From assembly GCA_022266195.1 (NCBI GenBank), contig WHVY01000008.1:496001-560000 (forward strand): a stretch of 64,000 bases of DNA. Reading direction: 5' to 3'. Every line of letters starts with the position of its first letter. Positions within the stretch are counted from its first letter, which is position 1. The notes below the pieces were generated by a model. That model did no database searches. It saw nothing but the letters and a program-made list of their open reading frames with translations, and was not told the origin of the DNA. Origin of the DNA: Tetranychus cinnabarinus (lineage: Eukaryota > Arthropoda > Arachnida > Trombidiformes > Tetranychidae). Of this stretch, positions 1-10,927 are shown piece by piece. Position numbers and translations under genes: made by a program.

Positions 1-430
1 GTATAAATGAAATTCATGGTTTTTGACTTGATGTGAGAAACATAAACCTTTGTGGAGTCAACTTGAATTGTTTTGCAAACTCGATTCCTGTTTCTATAAT
101 ATTTATCTTCTTCTGAACCAATTTTCTGATTAAAATTGCAAGGCATTAAACTGTTGAAAAATCTTCATTCCACATCATGAAAAAACCATCTTTTTCAAAG
201 CTGTAAAAGCTTTCAATGCTCGAGAAAGCATGTTTACTATTTTCTTTAGAATCACTCATATTTCCATGTTTTTTTCTCGTGTTTTTCATCTTTTTATTCA
301 TTGTATTCATCCAGTTTCATGACCATCGAAAACAACATAAAAAAGGATCAACTTTTTTGGAGTTCCATTTCTGGACTTTAAAGTTCTCTCCATATGTTTT
401 AGTGTAACGCCTTTTTCCGAAAAAGTAAAG
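1..430. repeat. Spacer repeat S2, copy 1
   Basis: Non-coding spacer sequence that recurs at about 11242-11650 in the same orientation and at about 57775-58225 inverted. The copies share long stretches (for example TTCATGGTTTTTGACTTGA near position 12) with small indels. Short ORFs inside differ between copies, so I do not call a gene. It flanks the F-box/LRR array and was probably duplicated with the genes. The window starts inside this copy. Confidence 0.75.
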
Positions 431-439
431 CTTTACCCT

Positions 440-770
440 TTAATCTTATCAATTTCTAGTTGCAACTAGAAACCACAGCTGGTCAACTTAGTCTAAAAAT
501 CAGTTGAATGGTCAACGCCTTAGCCGTGCAAATGATTTCAAACAATATGATTGAATAAAGTTTTATAATGGAATTGTAGATTATCAAAGTGCGTTTTTAC
601 AATAACACAAAGATTCAAGAACTTTTTTTGTGTGCTCGAAATAATGAGATGAAAAGTTAGCGCAGATAATGAATTTTCTGAAGATAGCAACATTTCTTTC
701 AATATCCTGAAACTCACAGCTGAAACAAAAATTGTATAGAAAAGATCGAATCATGTTATCATTTGCATTT
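440..770. repeat. Intergenic repeat S1, copy 1 (3' flank of m1)
   Basis: A spacer of ~300-330 bp that lies just downstream of family genes. Other copies are at about 4021-4340, 11655-11975, 14385-14690 and 26815-27125, and inverted at 57270-57595. It contains small palindromes (CGGCTTAGCCG in most copies; here the block is changed) and GACTTAGTC-like motifs. With the adjacent 5' flank it forms the ~400 bp spacer between head-to-tail genes, so it holds the 3' UTR of one gene and probably the promoter of the next. Confidence 0.75.
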
Positions 771-3700
771 CTAATCATCTATTGGATCCAAAAAATGAGG
801 CAACTGATTAAAATTTTTGAAAAAACAGTGTTCCATGAAATCAAATCCACGACAAATTTTTTCTGATCGATTCAATATCTGCGGCCAATCAGATTCAATT
901 TGCTTGTCGCCTTTTTTAAAATAAAACTTGATTGATCGGCCATGCTGTTTACAATAATCCTGAACATGATCAGCAGCTTTTTGAGAGACTCCAAAAGATT
1001 CACTAATATCAAGTAGTGTTAATTTTGGCAAAATTAATATCAATTGCTTGATGTGTTTCTTTCTTAACCAGATATTTCGTAATGACAAATGCTTTAGATT
1101 TGGATACTTCGATATTAACATGGGTGGTTCCTTCCATTTGATTGGTGCATACTATAAGAATAGAGAACAGTGTCAATTTGTTGCAATACTATTCGATTAA
1201 ATAAAATTACAATGAGAAAAAATTGCTGAAGCTCAAGAATCTCAAGCAGAATCATACTCACATATTGAATAACCAAATCTTGTAAGTTTGCGTTTTTTAC
1301 TGAATTATCAATGAAAATGTGATTGCAATCAATTTTGATATGAGCACTCTGTAATGCTGGACACGAATCCATGAATACAAATGAACTGCAGCATGCATGG
1401 CAATCCCTATCACGAGAAGATCCAGCCAGTTCAACTATTTTAAGATTTTCCATTACTGGACCATCAGAGTAAAAATCTGTTGTCTCTAAACATGAAAAGG
1501 GTTGGTTAACAAACAATTGTAAAATATTTCTGAATTATTATATGAATTTGTAATAAATTATGAAAATACCTTTAGAACTAGAAATTTTCAGCCTTTCAAG
1601 ATTTGGAAAATAATGGGCCACTTCTTTGAATTCATCGAGAGTAGAGTTCCAAAGGTTCAATTGTTTGACAGTTTCATTGATTTCAATTTTGTACGGATTA
1701 ATAAATCCGAGAGATAGCATTTCGAGCTTAGCTTTTTGCGGCATCAATTTGAGATTCAAATAATCACCACAGATTATTCCTTTCAAAGATTCTAAGTTTC
1801 TGATTAGTTTGTCAATATCTTCGATTGGTGGTTTTACATGAGATGGGTATGAAAGGTTGGCAATCTGTTTTGATAAGATTTGTATTAGCATATTCGAAAA
1901 CCTTCTATGGTAAATATAACCGGATCATTTTAGATCGTTTTTTATTTCGCATTATTGCTCCTGTTGACCATACAGCTGTAGTATGAAGTCATAAACTCCT
2001 TAATTCCGAATCTGTACCAGATTCAGGCCATTCTCAAATATTCGACCATTTTCGACAGTAAATCGCTATATGGACTCAAAAAATGGTCACATTAGGTAAT
2101 ATTCTAGATTTTTAAGTTGAAAATAGTAACTTGGATCCAGTTCTGCTAAAAAGATGGTTGCTTGATGTGATCCTATCCTAAATCGTTGCTTAATCAATTG
2201 CATTCGCGCGCGTCATTTTGATCGAAATTCAAAACATGTGGACTGTATCTCTAAGTTAGTTTTTCGGCCCCTAATTGATTTTTATCATTGAAAAAATATT
2301 CTGATCTGAAGCATTAAACCTTTTAGTATGCTTTTGAGCTAAAATGGCTTGCTTAAAATCAATCTCTGCTCGACAGCGGGTGCTAGAACTGAAAAATCAA
2401 TTTTTAGACTTTCTTAGGCCTTATGATGCTTCAAAACGCTACCAAGGTCAAAATCAAAACATTAAAACCGACAATGGCAACTATAAACCATAAGTAATTG
2501 ATTTTGAAAAGCATTTCGCATTAACTTTCGCACAGTATTAAATAATCAGCATTGAAAAAAGAATTCTCTCATTCATTATTTCATATCATCTCCGTCAACA
2601 TGACTTTTGGCCTGTAACTTCAAAACGCATTAATCGATCTAAATCAAAACTTAGGATGTTTGCTGTCATCATAAGCTAGACTGATCGCATAGGCTATCAT
2701 TTGTCAGAATTTTTCGGAACTATGTTACCATAGAAGGTTTTCGAATATGCTAATATAAAAATAAAACCAGTAAAGAGTCAAAGTGAAATAATGTCGAATC
2801 TCAATCAAGTCTGCATCAAATGTAAACTTATCCTTAAATTTGAAAACCATTCTACCAAAGATGTTATATCATCTGGCTCATCTGATTGAAGATTCACATT
2901 ATATTCCACAAATTTGTGAAGCTATTATGATAAAATTTGTATAAAAACAACAGAAAACAATGAAAAGAAATTCAATCAAATAAAAATATAAAAGTTTGTC
3001 AACAGACCACAAAATCTGGAAACAATTTGATTATCCATGATTCTGTAAACGGTTCCTCCAAGCCGTCTCTGATTAGTTTAGCGATATCTTCCTTTGGTAC
3101 GTTTTCAAAAAATGGGTTTGAAAAGTCAAAAATCTGTTATGATAAAGTTGTATAAAAATGAAAAGAATGGCAGCGAAATGTTGTAAAATCTATCAACAAA
3201 CCCTTAAATTTGGGAACCATTGGCTCAAAAATGTTACATCAATCGGCTCATCTGATTGATGACAAACTGAATCAGGCGAATGATTTGGTCGATCTGAAAG
3301 TGATAATTGATTTCATTAGGAAAATGGTTAAAAAGGAGCATTATTCAAAATTTATAATTCTTACCAATAAAATATTTAACTTTTTTAGTCCGAGCAACAA
3401 TCAAATTACTCCATTTTTCGCAAACTGTAATTGAAATTTGTCAAATTACTATTAAATTAGCAAAACATAACTATTATATTAGCATGCAAATAGCGCGCTT
3501 TTACAGTCAAACAATAAACAATATTCATCACAAGGTAACAAACGAGGTTTCAATAAAACCGTTTCTTTCACATAAAAGTTTTATATCATTTACAGTATTG
3601 TGATTTCCAATGATATCTATAAATTTCAATATAATTATTGTAATATACACAGGAGTGAGCTTTTGAGCCTCGTTAAAAGCAATTTCACCGTCGTATCGAT

Positions 3701-3972
3701 GAGATTCAATTGTTTGCGATCATCTAATTTTTAAGTTTGATAACAAAATACTAGCTGAACACCGAAATCACTAGATGGCGACTGACAAGGATTGCCTTAA
3801 ACGATTACTCCTGTGAATTCAGTAATTAGATTTCCACATCTCTCACATTTTACAATTTAAATAAATAGCATGATTTACACTTACCTTCAGAGCAGTTTAT
3901 TAGATCTTCTAAATCTTGAATGTAATCAAAGATTTCCAGAAAACAATCTTCTGGAAGCTCATTTATTAACAT
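771..3972 (-). CDS. F-box/LRR-like family protein m1
   Basis: Exons in transcript order: 3885-3972, 3365-3424, 3202-3293, 1570-1864, 1262-1485, 771-1151. They join in phase to a 379-residue protein. Residues 1-50 are F-box-like (LINELPEDCFLEIFDYIQDL, VCEKW). The middle carries leucine-rich strands (FPNLERLKI, CPALQSAHIKI). The last exon ends with ICRGFDFMEHCFFK and LPHFLDPIDD. Two extra in-phase candidate exons lie between exons 3 and 4 (3008-3133 and 2832-2921). The second has lost its donor GT (AT at the junction). A transposon-like element sits in the intron before exon 4. By family analogy this is an SCF ubiquitin-ligase adaptor, which is inference. The nearest relative in the window is m8. 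All main splice sites are intact. Confidence 0.8.
1885..2753. mobile_element. MITE-A, 869 bp inverted-repeat element in an intron of m1
   Basis: The two ends are perfect 29-bp inverted repeats (left end begins TTAGCATATTCG; right end finishes CGAATATGCTAA). They are flanked by TA at 1883-1884 and 2754-2755. The paralogous intron in m8 (about 25540-25560) has the same flanking sequence with a single TA and no insert, a natural empty site. TA duplication points to the Tc1/mariner/IS630 superfamily. No long ORF is present, so it is non-autonomous. Confidence 0.9.
2832..3133 (-). other. Two extra exon cassettes of m1
   Basis: Cassette 3b is 3008-3133, 42 codons with no stop. Its first part resembles exon 4 (PKEDIAKLIRD) and its last part resembles exon 3 (IIKLFPDF). 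It starts after CAG and ends before GTCTGT, phase 0 on both sides. Cassette 3c is 2832-2921, 30 codons ending SDEPDDITSLVEWFSNLR, again phase 0. In m8 the 3c donor is GTAAGT; here it is ATAAGT, so this copy is probably skipped. Inclusion of either would add residues without shifting the frame. Confidence 0.55.
3648..3815. repeat. Intron-1 repeat bounded by CACAGGAGT / ACTCCTGTG
   Basis: A ~168-bp stretch in intron 1 of m1 bounded by a short inverted repeat. Similar sequence occurs in intron 1 of m5 (about 14020-14192) and m8 (about 26459-26633), and as a remnant in m4 (about 10575-10615). The inverted repeat is only ~9 bp, and shared ancestry of the introns explains the copies equally well. 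Element status is uncertain. Confidence 0.35.
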
Positions 3973-4020
3973 TGTTAAATCAATTTTAAAATGGTAACTC
4001 TAACAAGTAAGAGTAAACAA

Positions 4021-4340
4021 CTTTAATCTTATCAATCTCTAGTTGCAACTATGATAAGAATACGAAAACACAGCTGGTCGACTTAGTCGAAAAATCAGTT
4101 GAATGTTCAACGGCTTAGCCGTGCAAATGATTTTAAATAAGACCCAATAAAATTTTATATTGGAATTGTAAGATTTAAAGTGCGTTTTTACAATAACACC
4201 AAGATTAAAGAACTTTTTTGGGTGCTCGGAATATCGGGGTGAAAAGTTAGCGAAGATGGTGAATTTTCTGAAGATAGCAACATTTCTTTCAATATCGTAC
4301 ACCTCGGTGCTAAAACGAAAATTAAGTGCAAAGGATTGAC
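4021..4340. repeat. Intergenic repeat S1, copy 2
   Basis: Same spacer unit as at 440-770, between the ATG of m1 and the stop of m2. An ORF of ~70-100 codons ending in RPAVFSYSYHSCN-like sequence recurs in most copies. DNA duplication alone would keep it, so I do not call it a gene. Confidence 0.75.
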
Positions 4341-4376
4341 ATTTCAAAAGATCATGTTATTGGATTATTTGCATTT

Positions 4377-6023
4377 TTAATCATCTATCGGGTCCAACAA
4401 ATGAGGCAAGAAATCAAAATCTTTGAAAAAACAATGTTCCATGAAATCAAATCCACAACAAACTTTATCTAGTCGATTCAATAACTGAGGCCAATCAGAT
4501 TCAATTTGTTTGTCATCTGCTTTGAAATAAAACTTGATTGATCGGCCATGCTGTTCACAAAAATCCTGAACATGATTAGCAGCTTCTTGAGTGACTCCGC
4601 GAGTTGCACGAACATCGAGTAGTGCTAGTTTTGGCAAAATTGATATTAATTGCTTGATGTCTTCATCCCTTAAATAGGCATTTCGTATTGCCAAATGCTT
4701 TAGATTTGGATATTTCGAAATGCATATCGATAGTTCCTTCCATTTCTTTGGTACACGCTATTAGAATAGAGAAAATAGTCAATTTGTCAGAACAACGTGC
4801 AAATAATAAAAATTACAATGAGGAAAAATTGCTATGCGAATCTCAAGAAAAGTCCTACTCACAAATTGTAAAACCAAATCTTGTAAATTTGCATGCTTTA
4901 TTGCATAACAGCAGGTAAAGCGAGAGAAATTTACTTCGATATAAGCACTCTGTAATGCTGGGCATGAATCCATGAAGTCAAATGAACAGCAGGTGAAATT
5001 GCTATCAGCTAATTCAACTATTTTAAGATTTTCCAATACTGAACCATCAGAGAAATATGTTGTGGCTAAACATGAAGAGCGTTGGTTAACAAACAATCAT
5101 TTAAAGTTACTGAAATATTATTGAAATTGTTATATATAAGATTACCTTCTGAACTTTTAATGTTCAGCCTTTCAAGATTTGGAAAACAATGGGCCACTTC
5201 TTTGAATTTTTTTAGAGTAAAGTTCCGAAGGTTCAATTGTTTCACCGTTTCATAGATTGTATTTATGTTCGGATTAATAAATCCGGTAGATAACATTTCG
5301 AGGTTAGAGTTTTGCGGCATTTTGAACTCCCAATTTTTATCCCAGATTATTCCTTTCAAAGATTCTGAGTCTCTGATTAGTTTAGTAATATCTTCGATTG
5401 ATACTTTACTGAGTAAGTAAAATGAGCCTGTAAAGTCGAAAATCTGTAATGATAAAATTTGTATAAAAACAATGAAATTAAAATACAGTGAATTTTCATT
5501 GAATTCATAACATCCCAACAAAGAAAACCTCCTCTTCAGGAAAGGAAAAAGTTAATCCGTTCAGAGATGTGACTATCATAATCTGACTTCAGATTGAAAT
5601 GAAGAAGCTCAAGTTTGGCAAAGTTATGGGCATTTTGATTTCATTCTGAAAGTTGCTTACATTGTATGATAATCTCGAGCTCCAAACAGATAACTTTTGT
5701 TTCCCAAAGCAAAGGCCCTCCCTGTCGAAACAATATGAATTCATTATAAATTCACTGTATAATCAAATGAAAATAATATAAAATCTGTCAACAAACCCTT
5801 AAATTTGGAAACAATTTGCTCAAACATGTTACATCAAAAGGTCGATTTACGCGATTGCAAACAGAATCAGATGAACAATGCCATGCGACTGAAATTAATA
5901 ATGGATTCTATTAGGAAAATAGTTCACAATGAGAATAAGCATTAGTCAAAATTTAAATCTTACCAGACACGTATTTGACTCTTTTCGTCCGACCAACAAT
6001 TAAATTACGCCATTTTTCGCAAA
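4377..6023 (-). pseudogene. F-box/LRR-like gene m2, exon 1 deleted
   Basis: Exons 2-6 are intact and in phase: 5964-6023, 5797-5888, 5146-5443, 4863-5065, 4377-4757. The last ends with FMEHCFFKDFD and LPHLLDPIDD. The normal 5' flank and ATG are still visible at about 6067, but the ATG is followed directly by the end of intron 1 (ATG TTT TGC TGA). A deletion therefore removed the rest of exon 1 and most of intron 1. The F-box core (LPDDCLL) is gone, so this is a 5'-truncated copy unless another promoter and start are used. MITE-B lies in the intron between exons 3 and 4. Exon 3 (NRPFDVTCLSKLFPNLR) resembles the plus-strand genes. Confidence 0.8.
5486..5757. mobile_element. MITE-B copy in m2 intron
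   Basis: A 272-bp element with ends CAGTGAATTT...AAATTCACTG, flanked by TA at 5484-5485 and 5758-5759. Long imperfect inverted arms follow (AACAAAGAAAACC-like inside). CAGT ends with TA duplication fit a Tc1/mariner-type non-autonomous element. The same element sits in the same intron of m6, m9 and p4. Confidence 0.8.
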
Positions 6024-6700
6024 CTGTAATTAAAATTTGTCATAACTATAATATTAAATCAGCAAAACATTGTTAAATCAATTTTAAAATGGTAACTCTA
6101 GCAAGGAGTGAACAACTTTAATCTTAAAGCTTTAATCAATCTCTAGTTAAAACTAGTAACTTATTGCGCGGACAGCTTTCCATCCCTGAAGCCAGTAACA
6201 TGGCTGGATGGCTCAAAATCCACCCCCCTAGTAGCCATATTAAGCTTGGCTTCAGCTCTTATACTAAACTACATCTGGCGTTGTCAGTATCGCAGGTTGC
6301 TCAGAGAGCTGATCCATTTATATTGTATGAAGGAAGTCAGACGATACAGACGATATCCTCTTTCAATACAGAATTAACTGGTATACTAGAGGTTGAAAGA
6401 ATAGATTTTTAGGGCTAAGCCCGCTATATATGAGGGTCTAGCCTGCAGTTCGTTAGGAGTGGACTCCGCTTATATTTTAGGAATTTACTTCCCGTAATCT
6501 TTCAGTGAAAGATATGTTAAGAGGGATAGACCCTGCAATTGATAGTTGTTTGCTCAAAAAACACAGTATTTTGGCAGGAGTTTCTTTCCAAGGCAACCGG
6601 GTGGCACACCACTTCGTCAGGATGACTTTGTAATAAATTAAATGCACCAAAAAACGCCTAAAAACCAAGAAAAAATCACCTCAAAAAACCATATAGTTTA
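6024..6700. other. Unidentified segment upstream of m2, partly GC-richer
   Basis: After the truncated 5' end of m2 (to about 6135) the sequence changes to a ~500-bp stretch (about 6140-6640) that is visibly GC-richer than its surroundings and matches nothing else in the window. It contains an 82-codon plus-strand reading frame at 6164-6412. I recognise no domain in it and see no splice sites or poly(A) signal. It could be a fragment of a mobile element or transferred DNA. Confidence 0.4.
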
Positions 6701-6945
6701 TATGGATTTAGTGGTCATCGATTATCAAGATATATCGATGTGCCAATTCTTCTGAATCCTAGCTTTCCACGATTTTGTAAACGTGGGAAACGTCGTTTTT
6801 CGACCACAGATTTTATTTATTACTAATTTTTTGAGACTTACGGTTTCCAGATTTACTGATTCAAAATTTATATTAAATTAGATTAATGTCCTTGTATTAT
6901 ACATTTACATACAATTATATTACTTTGGATGCTTTATATTCACAT
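6700..6945. repeat. Repeat X, uninterrupted copy
   Basis: A ~245-bp sequence beginning near TAGTGGTCATCGATTATCAA and ending near TTTATATTCAC. A second copy is split in two at about 17010-17192 and 21461-21522 by a 4.3 kb insertion. The left part is rich in ATCGAT motifs. Here it abuts the broken intron 5 of m3, where exon 6 should follow. Confidence 0.7.
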
Positions 6946-7008
6946 TTTTTATGTTTTGTTAAGATTTTTTAAGACTAAATAATAAATCTGAAGCAAAATC
7001 CTACTCAC

Positions 7009-8333
7009 AAATTGAATAACTAAATCTTGTAAGTTTGCATGTTTTATTGAATCATTGACGGTAATGCGACACCATTCAATTTTGATATGAGCACTCTGTA
7101 ACGCTGAGCACGAATCCATGAATACAAATGAACAGCAAAAGTCTGTCAAATAATAAGAAGACAACCCCAATTCAACTAAAAAAAGATAATAAAGTAACCT
7201 TCGATTTTTTGCAAAAAGAGTTACAGTGCCTGATGGTTATTTCAAAATAATCGATCATTTACTCATAAATCATTAATTGACCAAGTGGCAATAAAGGATC
7301 AAATCAATAACAAAAATTGAAAGGGTCGGTGCAAAATTTGTAGCTAGGTTAAGCTGTCTGTAGTTTTTGCAAAAAATACTCGCTTTTTTTGTAAATGAAG
7401 TTACCTTCGCCATTATAAATTTTCAGCCGTTCAAGATTTGGAAAATAATGTGCGACTTCTTTAAATAGATCTAGAGTAGAGTCCCATAGGTACAATTGTT
7501 TCATATTTTCATTGATTTCCTTTATGTTTAGATCAATATATCCAGTAGATAACATTTCGAGATTAGGGTTTCCGGTATCGATTCGAAATCGAGACGATAA
7601 TCCATACAGTAATGATGACCATAGATTATTCCTTTCAAAGATTCTGAGTCTCTAATTAGTTTAACAATATCTTCGATCGGTGTTTCCCCATTGCGTGTGT
7701 ATAAAAGACCGGCAATCTGTTTTGATGAGATTTGTATCAAAATTAAACTTCCAAAAACGAAAGTGAATCAATATCAAATCTGTCAACTTACCTTTAACTT
7801 TGGAAGCCATTTGCTTAAAAATGTTACATCGATTGGCTTATTTGATTGATGACAAACTGAATAAGGCGAATAATTTGGTTGATCTGAAATTAATAATTGA
7901 TTTTATTAAGAAATGATAGAATGAGCATTAATCAAAATTTAAATCTTACCAATAAAATATTTAACTTTTTTAGTCCGAGCAACAATCAAATTACGCCATT
8001 TTATACAAACTGCAATTAAAATTTGTCAAGTTAATATCAAATTAAAATGACATAGAATATCCAAATAAGGCATTTCAATAGTCAGATGATAAACAATTTT
8101 CATCATCAAAGAGTATACTCTTTGTTCATCACAGAATACAGGCTTTATTCGTAAAAGTTAGATCTAGCACTCAACGGATGGTATTTTATTGAGATTTGAT
8201 CTCTCACATTTTAAAATTTAAACAAATAGCTTGATTTACACTTACCTTTGAAGCAGTTAATTAAATCCTTTAAATCTTGAATGTAATCAAAGATTTCCAG
8301 AAAACAATCATCTGGAAGCTCATTTATCAACAT
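7009..8333 (-). pseudogene. F-box/LRR-like pseudogene m3
   Basis: Relic closest to m7. Exon 1 (8246-8333), exon 2 (about 7949-8008) and exon 3 (about 7793-7883) are recognisable. Exon 4 (about 7405-7720) lacks one T near 7570 relative to m7, shifting the frame. Exon 5 has lost its 5' part and acceptor: sequence jumps near 7178 from CAATTCAACTA to intron sequence, a ~90-bp deletion against m7. Only 7009 to about 7178 of exon 5 remains (FMDSCSALQSAHIKIEW). Exon 6 is absent, replaced by repeat X. The copy cannot encode the family protein. Confidence 0.85.
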
Positions 8334-8739
8334 TGTTAAAGTAACTTTGAAATAATAACTTTAATTGCTTGATAGTTAATAAATCTATAATAAGTATTAG
8401 ATAAACAAAAAACCTTGCATATTTTGCATTTTACGAGTACAGACATCTAACGTCAAAGAAAGTATTAGAATGATTTTTAAAAGATTTTTGTCACGATATG
8501 TGTAACGATTACGGTAGCACACAAAAGAATGAGCTCAACTTTGACTTTTATAACTTAATTCAATTTTCAGCAAATGGTAATTATCCAAGGTTTGGGTGTA
8601 TTACAGCAAGTCGACTCAGTCGAAATGTCAATTAAATAATGTAATAAATGACTCTTAACAATTTTTCAAAATCGTGAACCTCACAGCTGTTCTCATAAAC
8701 TTAAGTAAAAGATCGACAATTATGTTATCATTTGCATTT
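8334..8739. other. Spacer between m3 and m4
   Basis: A non-coding spacer of ~400 bp. It is related to the spacer after m7 (24029-24441), including shared TTGCATATTTTGCAT and AGCACACAAAAGAATGAGCTC stretches, which supports m3 and m7 as sister copies. I see no RNA gene or clear promoter element in it. Confidence 0.6.
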
Positions 8740-10766
8740 TTAATCATCTATTGGATCCAAAAAATGAGGTAAATCATTGAAACTTTTGAAGAAACAATGT
8801 TCCATGAAATCAAATCCACGACAGATTTTTTCTGGTCGATTCAATATCTGCGGCCAATCAACTTCAATTTGTTTGTCGTCTTTTTTAAAATAAAACTTGA
8901 TTGATCGGCCATACCGCTTACAATAATCCTGAACAAAATTAGCAGCGTCTTGAGTGACTCCAATAGATTTACGAACATCAAGTAGTGTTAATTTTGGCAA
9001 AATTAATATCAATTGCTTGATGTCTTCATCTTTCAAAGAGAAATTTCGTAATGCCAAATGCTTTAGATTTGGATATTTTGAAATGTATCTGGATAGATTG
9101 TTCCATTTGATTGGTGCATACTATTAGAATAGAGAAAAGAGTCAATTCGTTAAAACACTATGGGTTAAATAAAAATTACAACGAGAAAAAATTGTATGTG
9201 AATCAAGCAAAATCATACTCACTAATTGTAAAACCAAATCTTGTAAGTTTGCATTTTTTACTGAATAAATGGCGAGAATGGGACCGCGCTCAATTTTTAT
9301 ATGAGCACTCTGTAATGCTGGGCACGAATCCATGAATACAAACGAGTTGCAAAATGAATAATGCGAACGACGAGAAGACCCAGACAGTTCAACTATCTTA
9401 AGATTTCGCATAACTGGACCATTAAAGTAAAAATCTGTTTTGTCTAAACATGAAAAGGGTTTGTTAACAAACAATTATGTAAAGTCACTGAAATATTAAA
9501 TGAAATGGTAATTTATGAAAATACTTTTAGAATTAGAAATTTTCAGCCTTTCAAGATTTGGAAAATAATGGGCCACTTTTTTGAATGAATCTAGAGTAGA
9601 GTCCCAAAGGTTCAATTGTTTCACAGTTTCATTGCTTACAATTCTGTTTGGATTAATGTATCCGAGAGTTAGCATTTCGAGGTTAGCTTTTTGCGGTTCG
9701 AATTGAATCGATTTGAAAGCAAAATATTCCCCACAGATTATTCCTTTCAAAGATTCTGAGTCACTTAAAAGTTTTTCGATTGGTGATTTTTCCTGAGCTA
9801 GAGATGATAAGTTTAAGTTTAACTTAAAGTCGGCCATCTGTTATGATAAAATTTGAATAAAAACTATAAAAAACGTTGAAAGCGGAATATAGTCAAATAA
9901 AAAATATCAAATCTGTCAACAAACAATATTTTGAAAAGCTTTGGCTAAATAGTCTGCGTCAATCGGTGCGTCTGTGGATAGTTCAACGTTATTTTTCTTT
10001 CGTGTTTTTTCAAAAAATGGGCTTGAAAATTCGATAAACTGTAATGATAAAATTGTGTAAAATAAAAAACAATGGAAGTTAAATAATATAAATCTGTCAA
10101 CTTACCTTTAAATTTGGAAACCATTTGCTCAAAAATGTTACATCGATTGGCTTATTTGATTGTTGAGAAACAGAATCAGGCAAATAGTTTGGTCGGCCTG
10201 AAATTGATAATTAATTTCATTAGGAAAATGTTTAAAAAGGAACATCAATGAAAATTTAAAAATCTTACCAATAAAATATTTAACTTTTTTAGTCCGATCA
10301 GCAATCAAATTACTCCATTTTTCGCAAACTGTAATTAAAATTTGTCATTACTATTAAATTAGCAAAACATGACTTCAAACAAACTATAATATTAGTATCC
10401 GAATAGTGCGTTTTTACAGTCGGACGATAAACAAAATTCATCACAATGTAACAAACGAGGTTCAATAAAACCGTTTCTTTTGCTAAAAAGTTTACAGCAT
10501 TCATCGGATTGTGATTTCAATTGCTAGCTATAAATTATTTCAATACACTTATACTAAAATACTACAATATACAATACGACTGACAAAAAAGATTGCCTTA
10601 AACGATTACTCCTGTATATAAAGTAATTAGATTTCCACATTTCTCACAATTTAAATAAATAGCATGATTTGCACTTACCTTTGAAGCAGTTTATTAGATC
10701 TTCAAAATCTTGTATGTAATCGATAATAGTCAGCAAACAATCATCAGGAAGCTCATTTATTAACAT
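8740..10766 (-). CDS. F-box/LRR-like family protein m4
   Basis: Exons: 10679-10766, 10269-10328, 10106-10197, 9525-9837, 9223-9443, 8740-9120. They join to 384 residues. The F-box part reads LINELPDDCLLTIIDYIQD. The C terminus has ICRGFDFMEHCFFK and LPHFLDPIDD. The exon-4 donor keeps GT although the last exon base is A instead of G. One extra in-phase candidate exon (9925-10038, 38 codons) lies between exons 3 and 4. It joins an exon-4-like head (FSSPFFEK) to an exon-3-like tail (APIDADYLAKAF), with donor GTTTGT. Function by analogy: SCF adaptor with unknown target. No disabling change is seen. Confidence 0.8.
9925..10038 (-). other. Hybrid exon cassette of m4
   Basis: A 114-nt stop-free segment between CAG and GTTTGT, phase 0 at both ends, exon-4-like at its start and exon-3-like at its end. 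Its sequence has diverged strongly from the m1, m5 and m8 cassettes yet stays open, which is hard to explain if it were only intron debris. Expression is unproven. Confidence 0.5.
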
Positions 10767-10927
10767 TTTTAAATCAATTTTAAAACGGTAACTCTTTGAG
10801 TAAATAACTTTAATCGGTAAGGCTTTAAAAAGGCGTCAACACCTAAACATACGTGTGTATGGAGAGATTTCTTAAAAATCACACTTTATCTAACCAATTA
10901 AAAAATCGCGAAAGCGCAACAATGGTA

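Noticed and set aside
6164..6412. 82-residue ORF in the GC-richer block as a gene
   Set aside because: No recognisable domain, splice site or poly(A) signal. Kept only as part of an unidentified segment.
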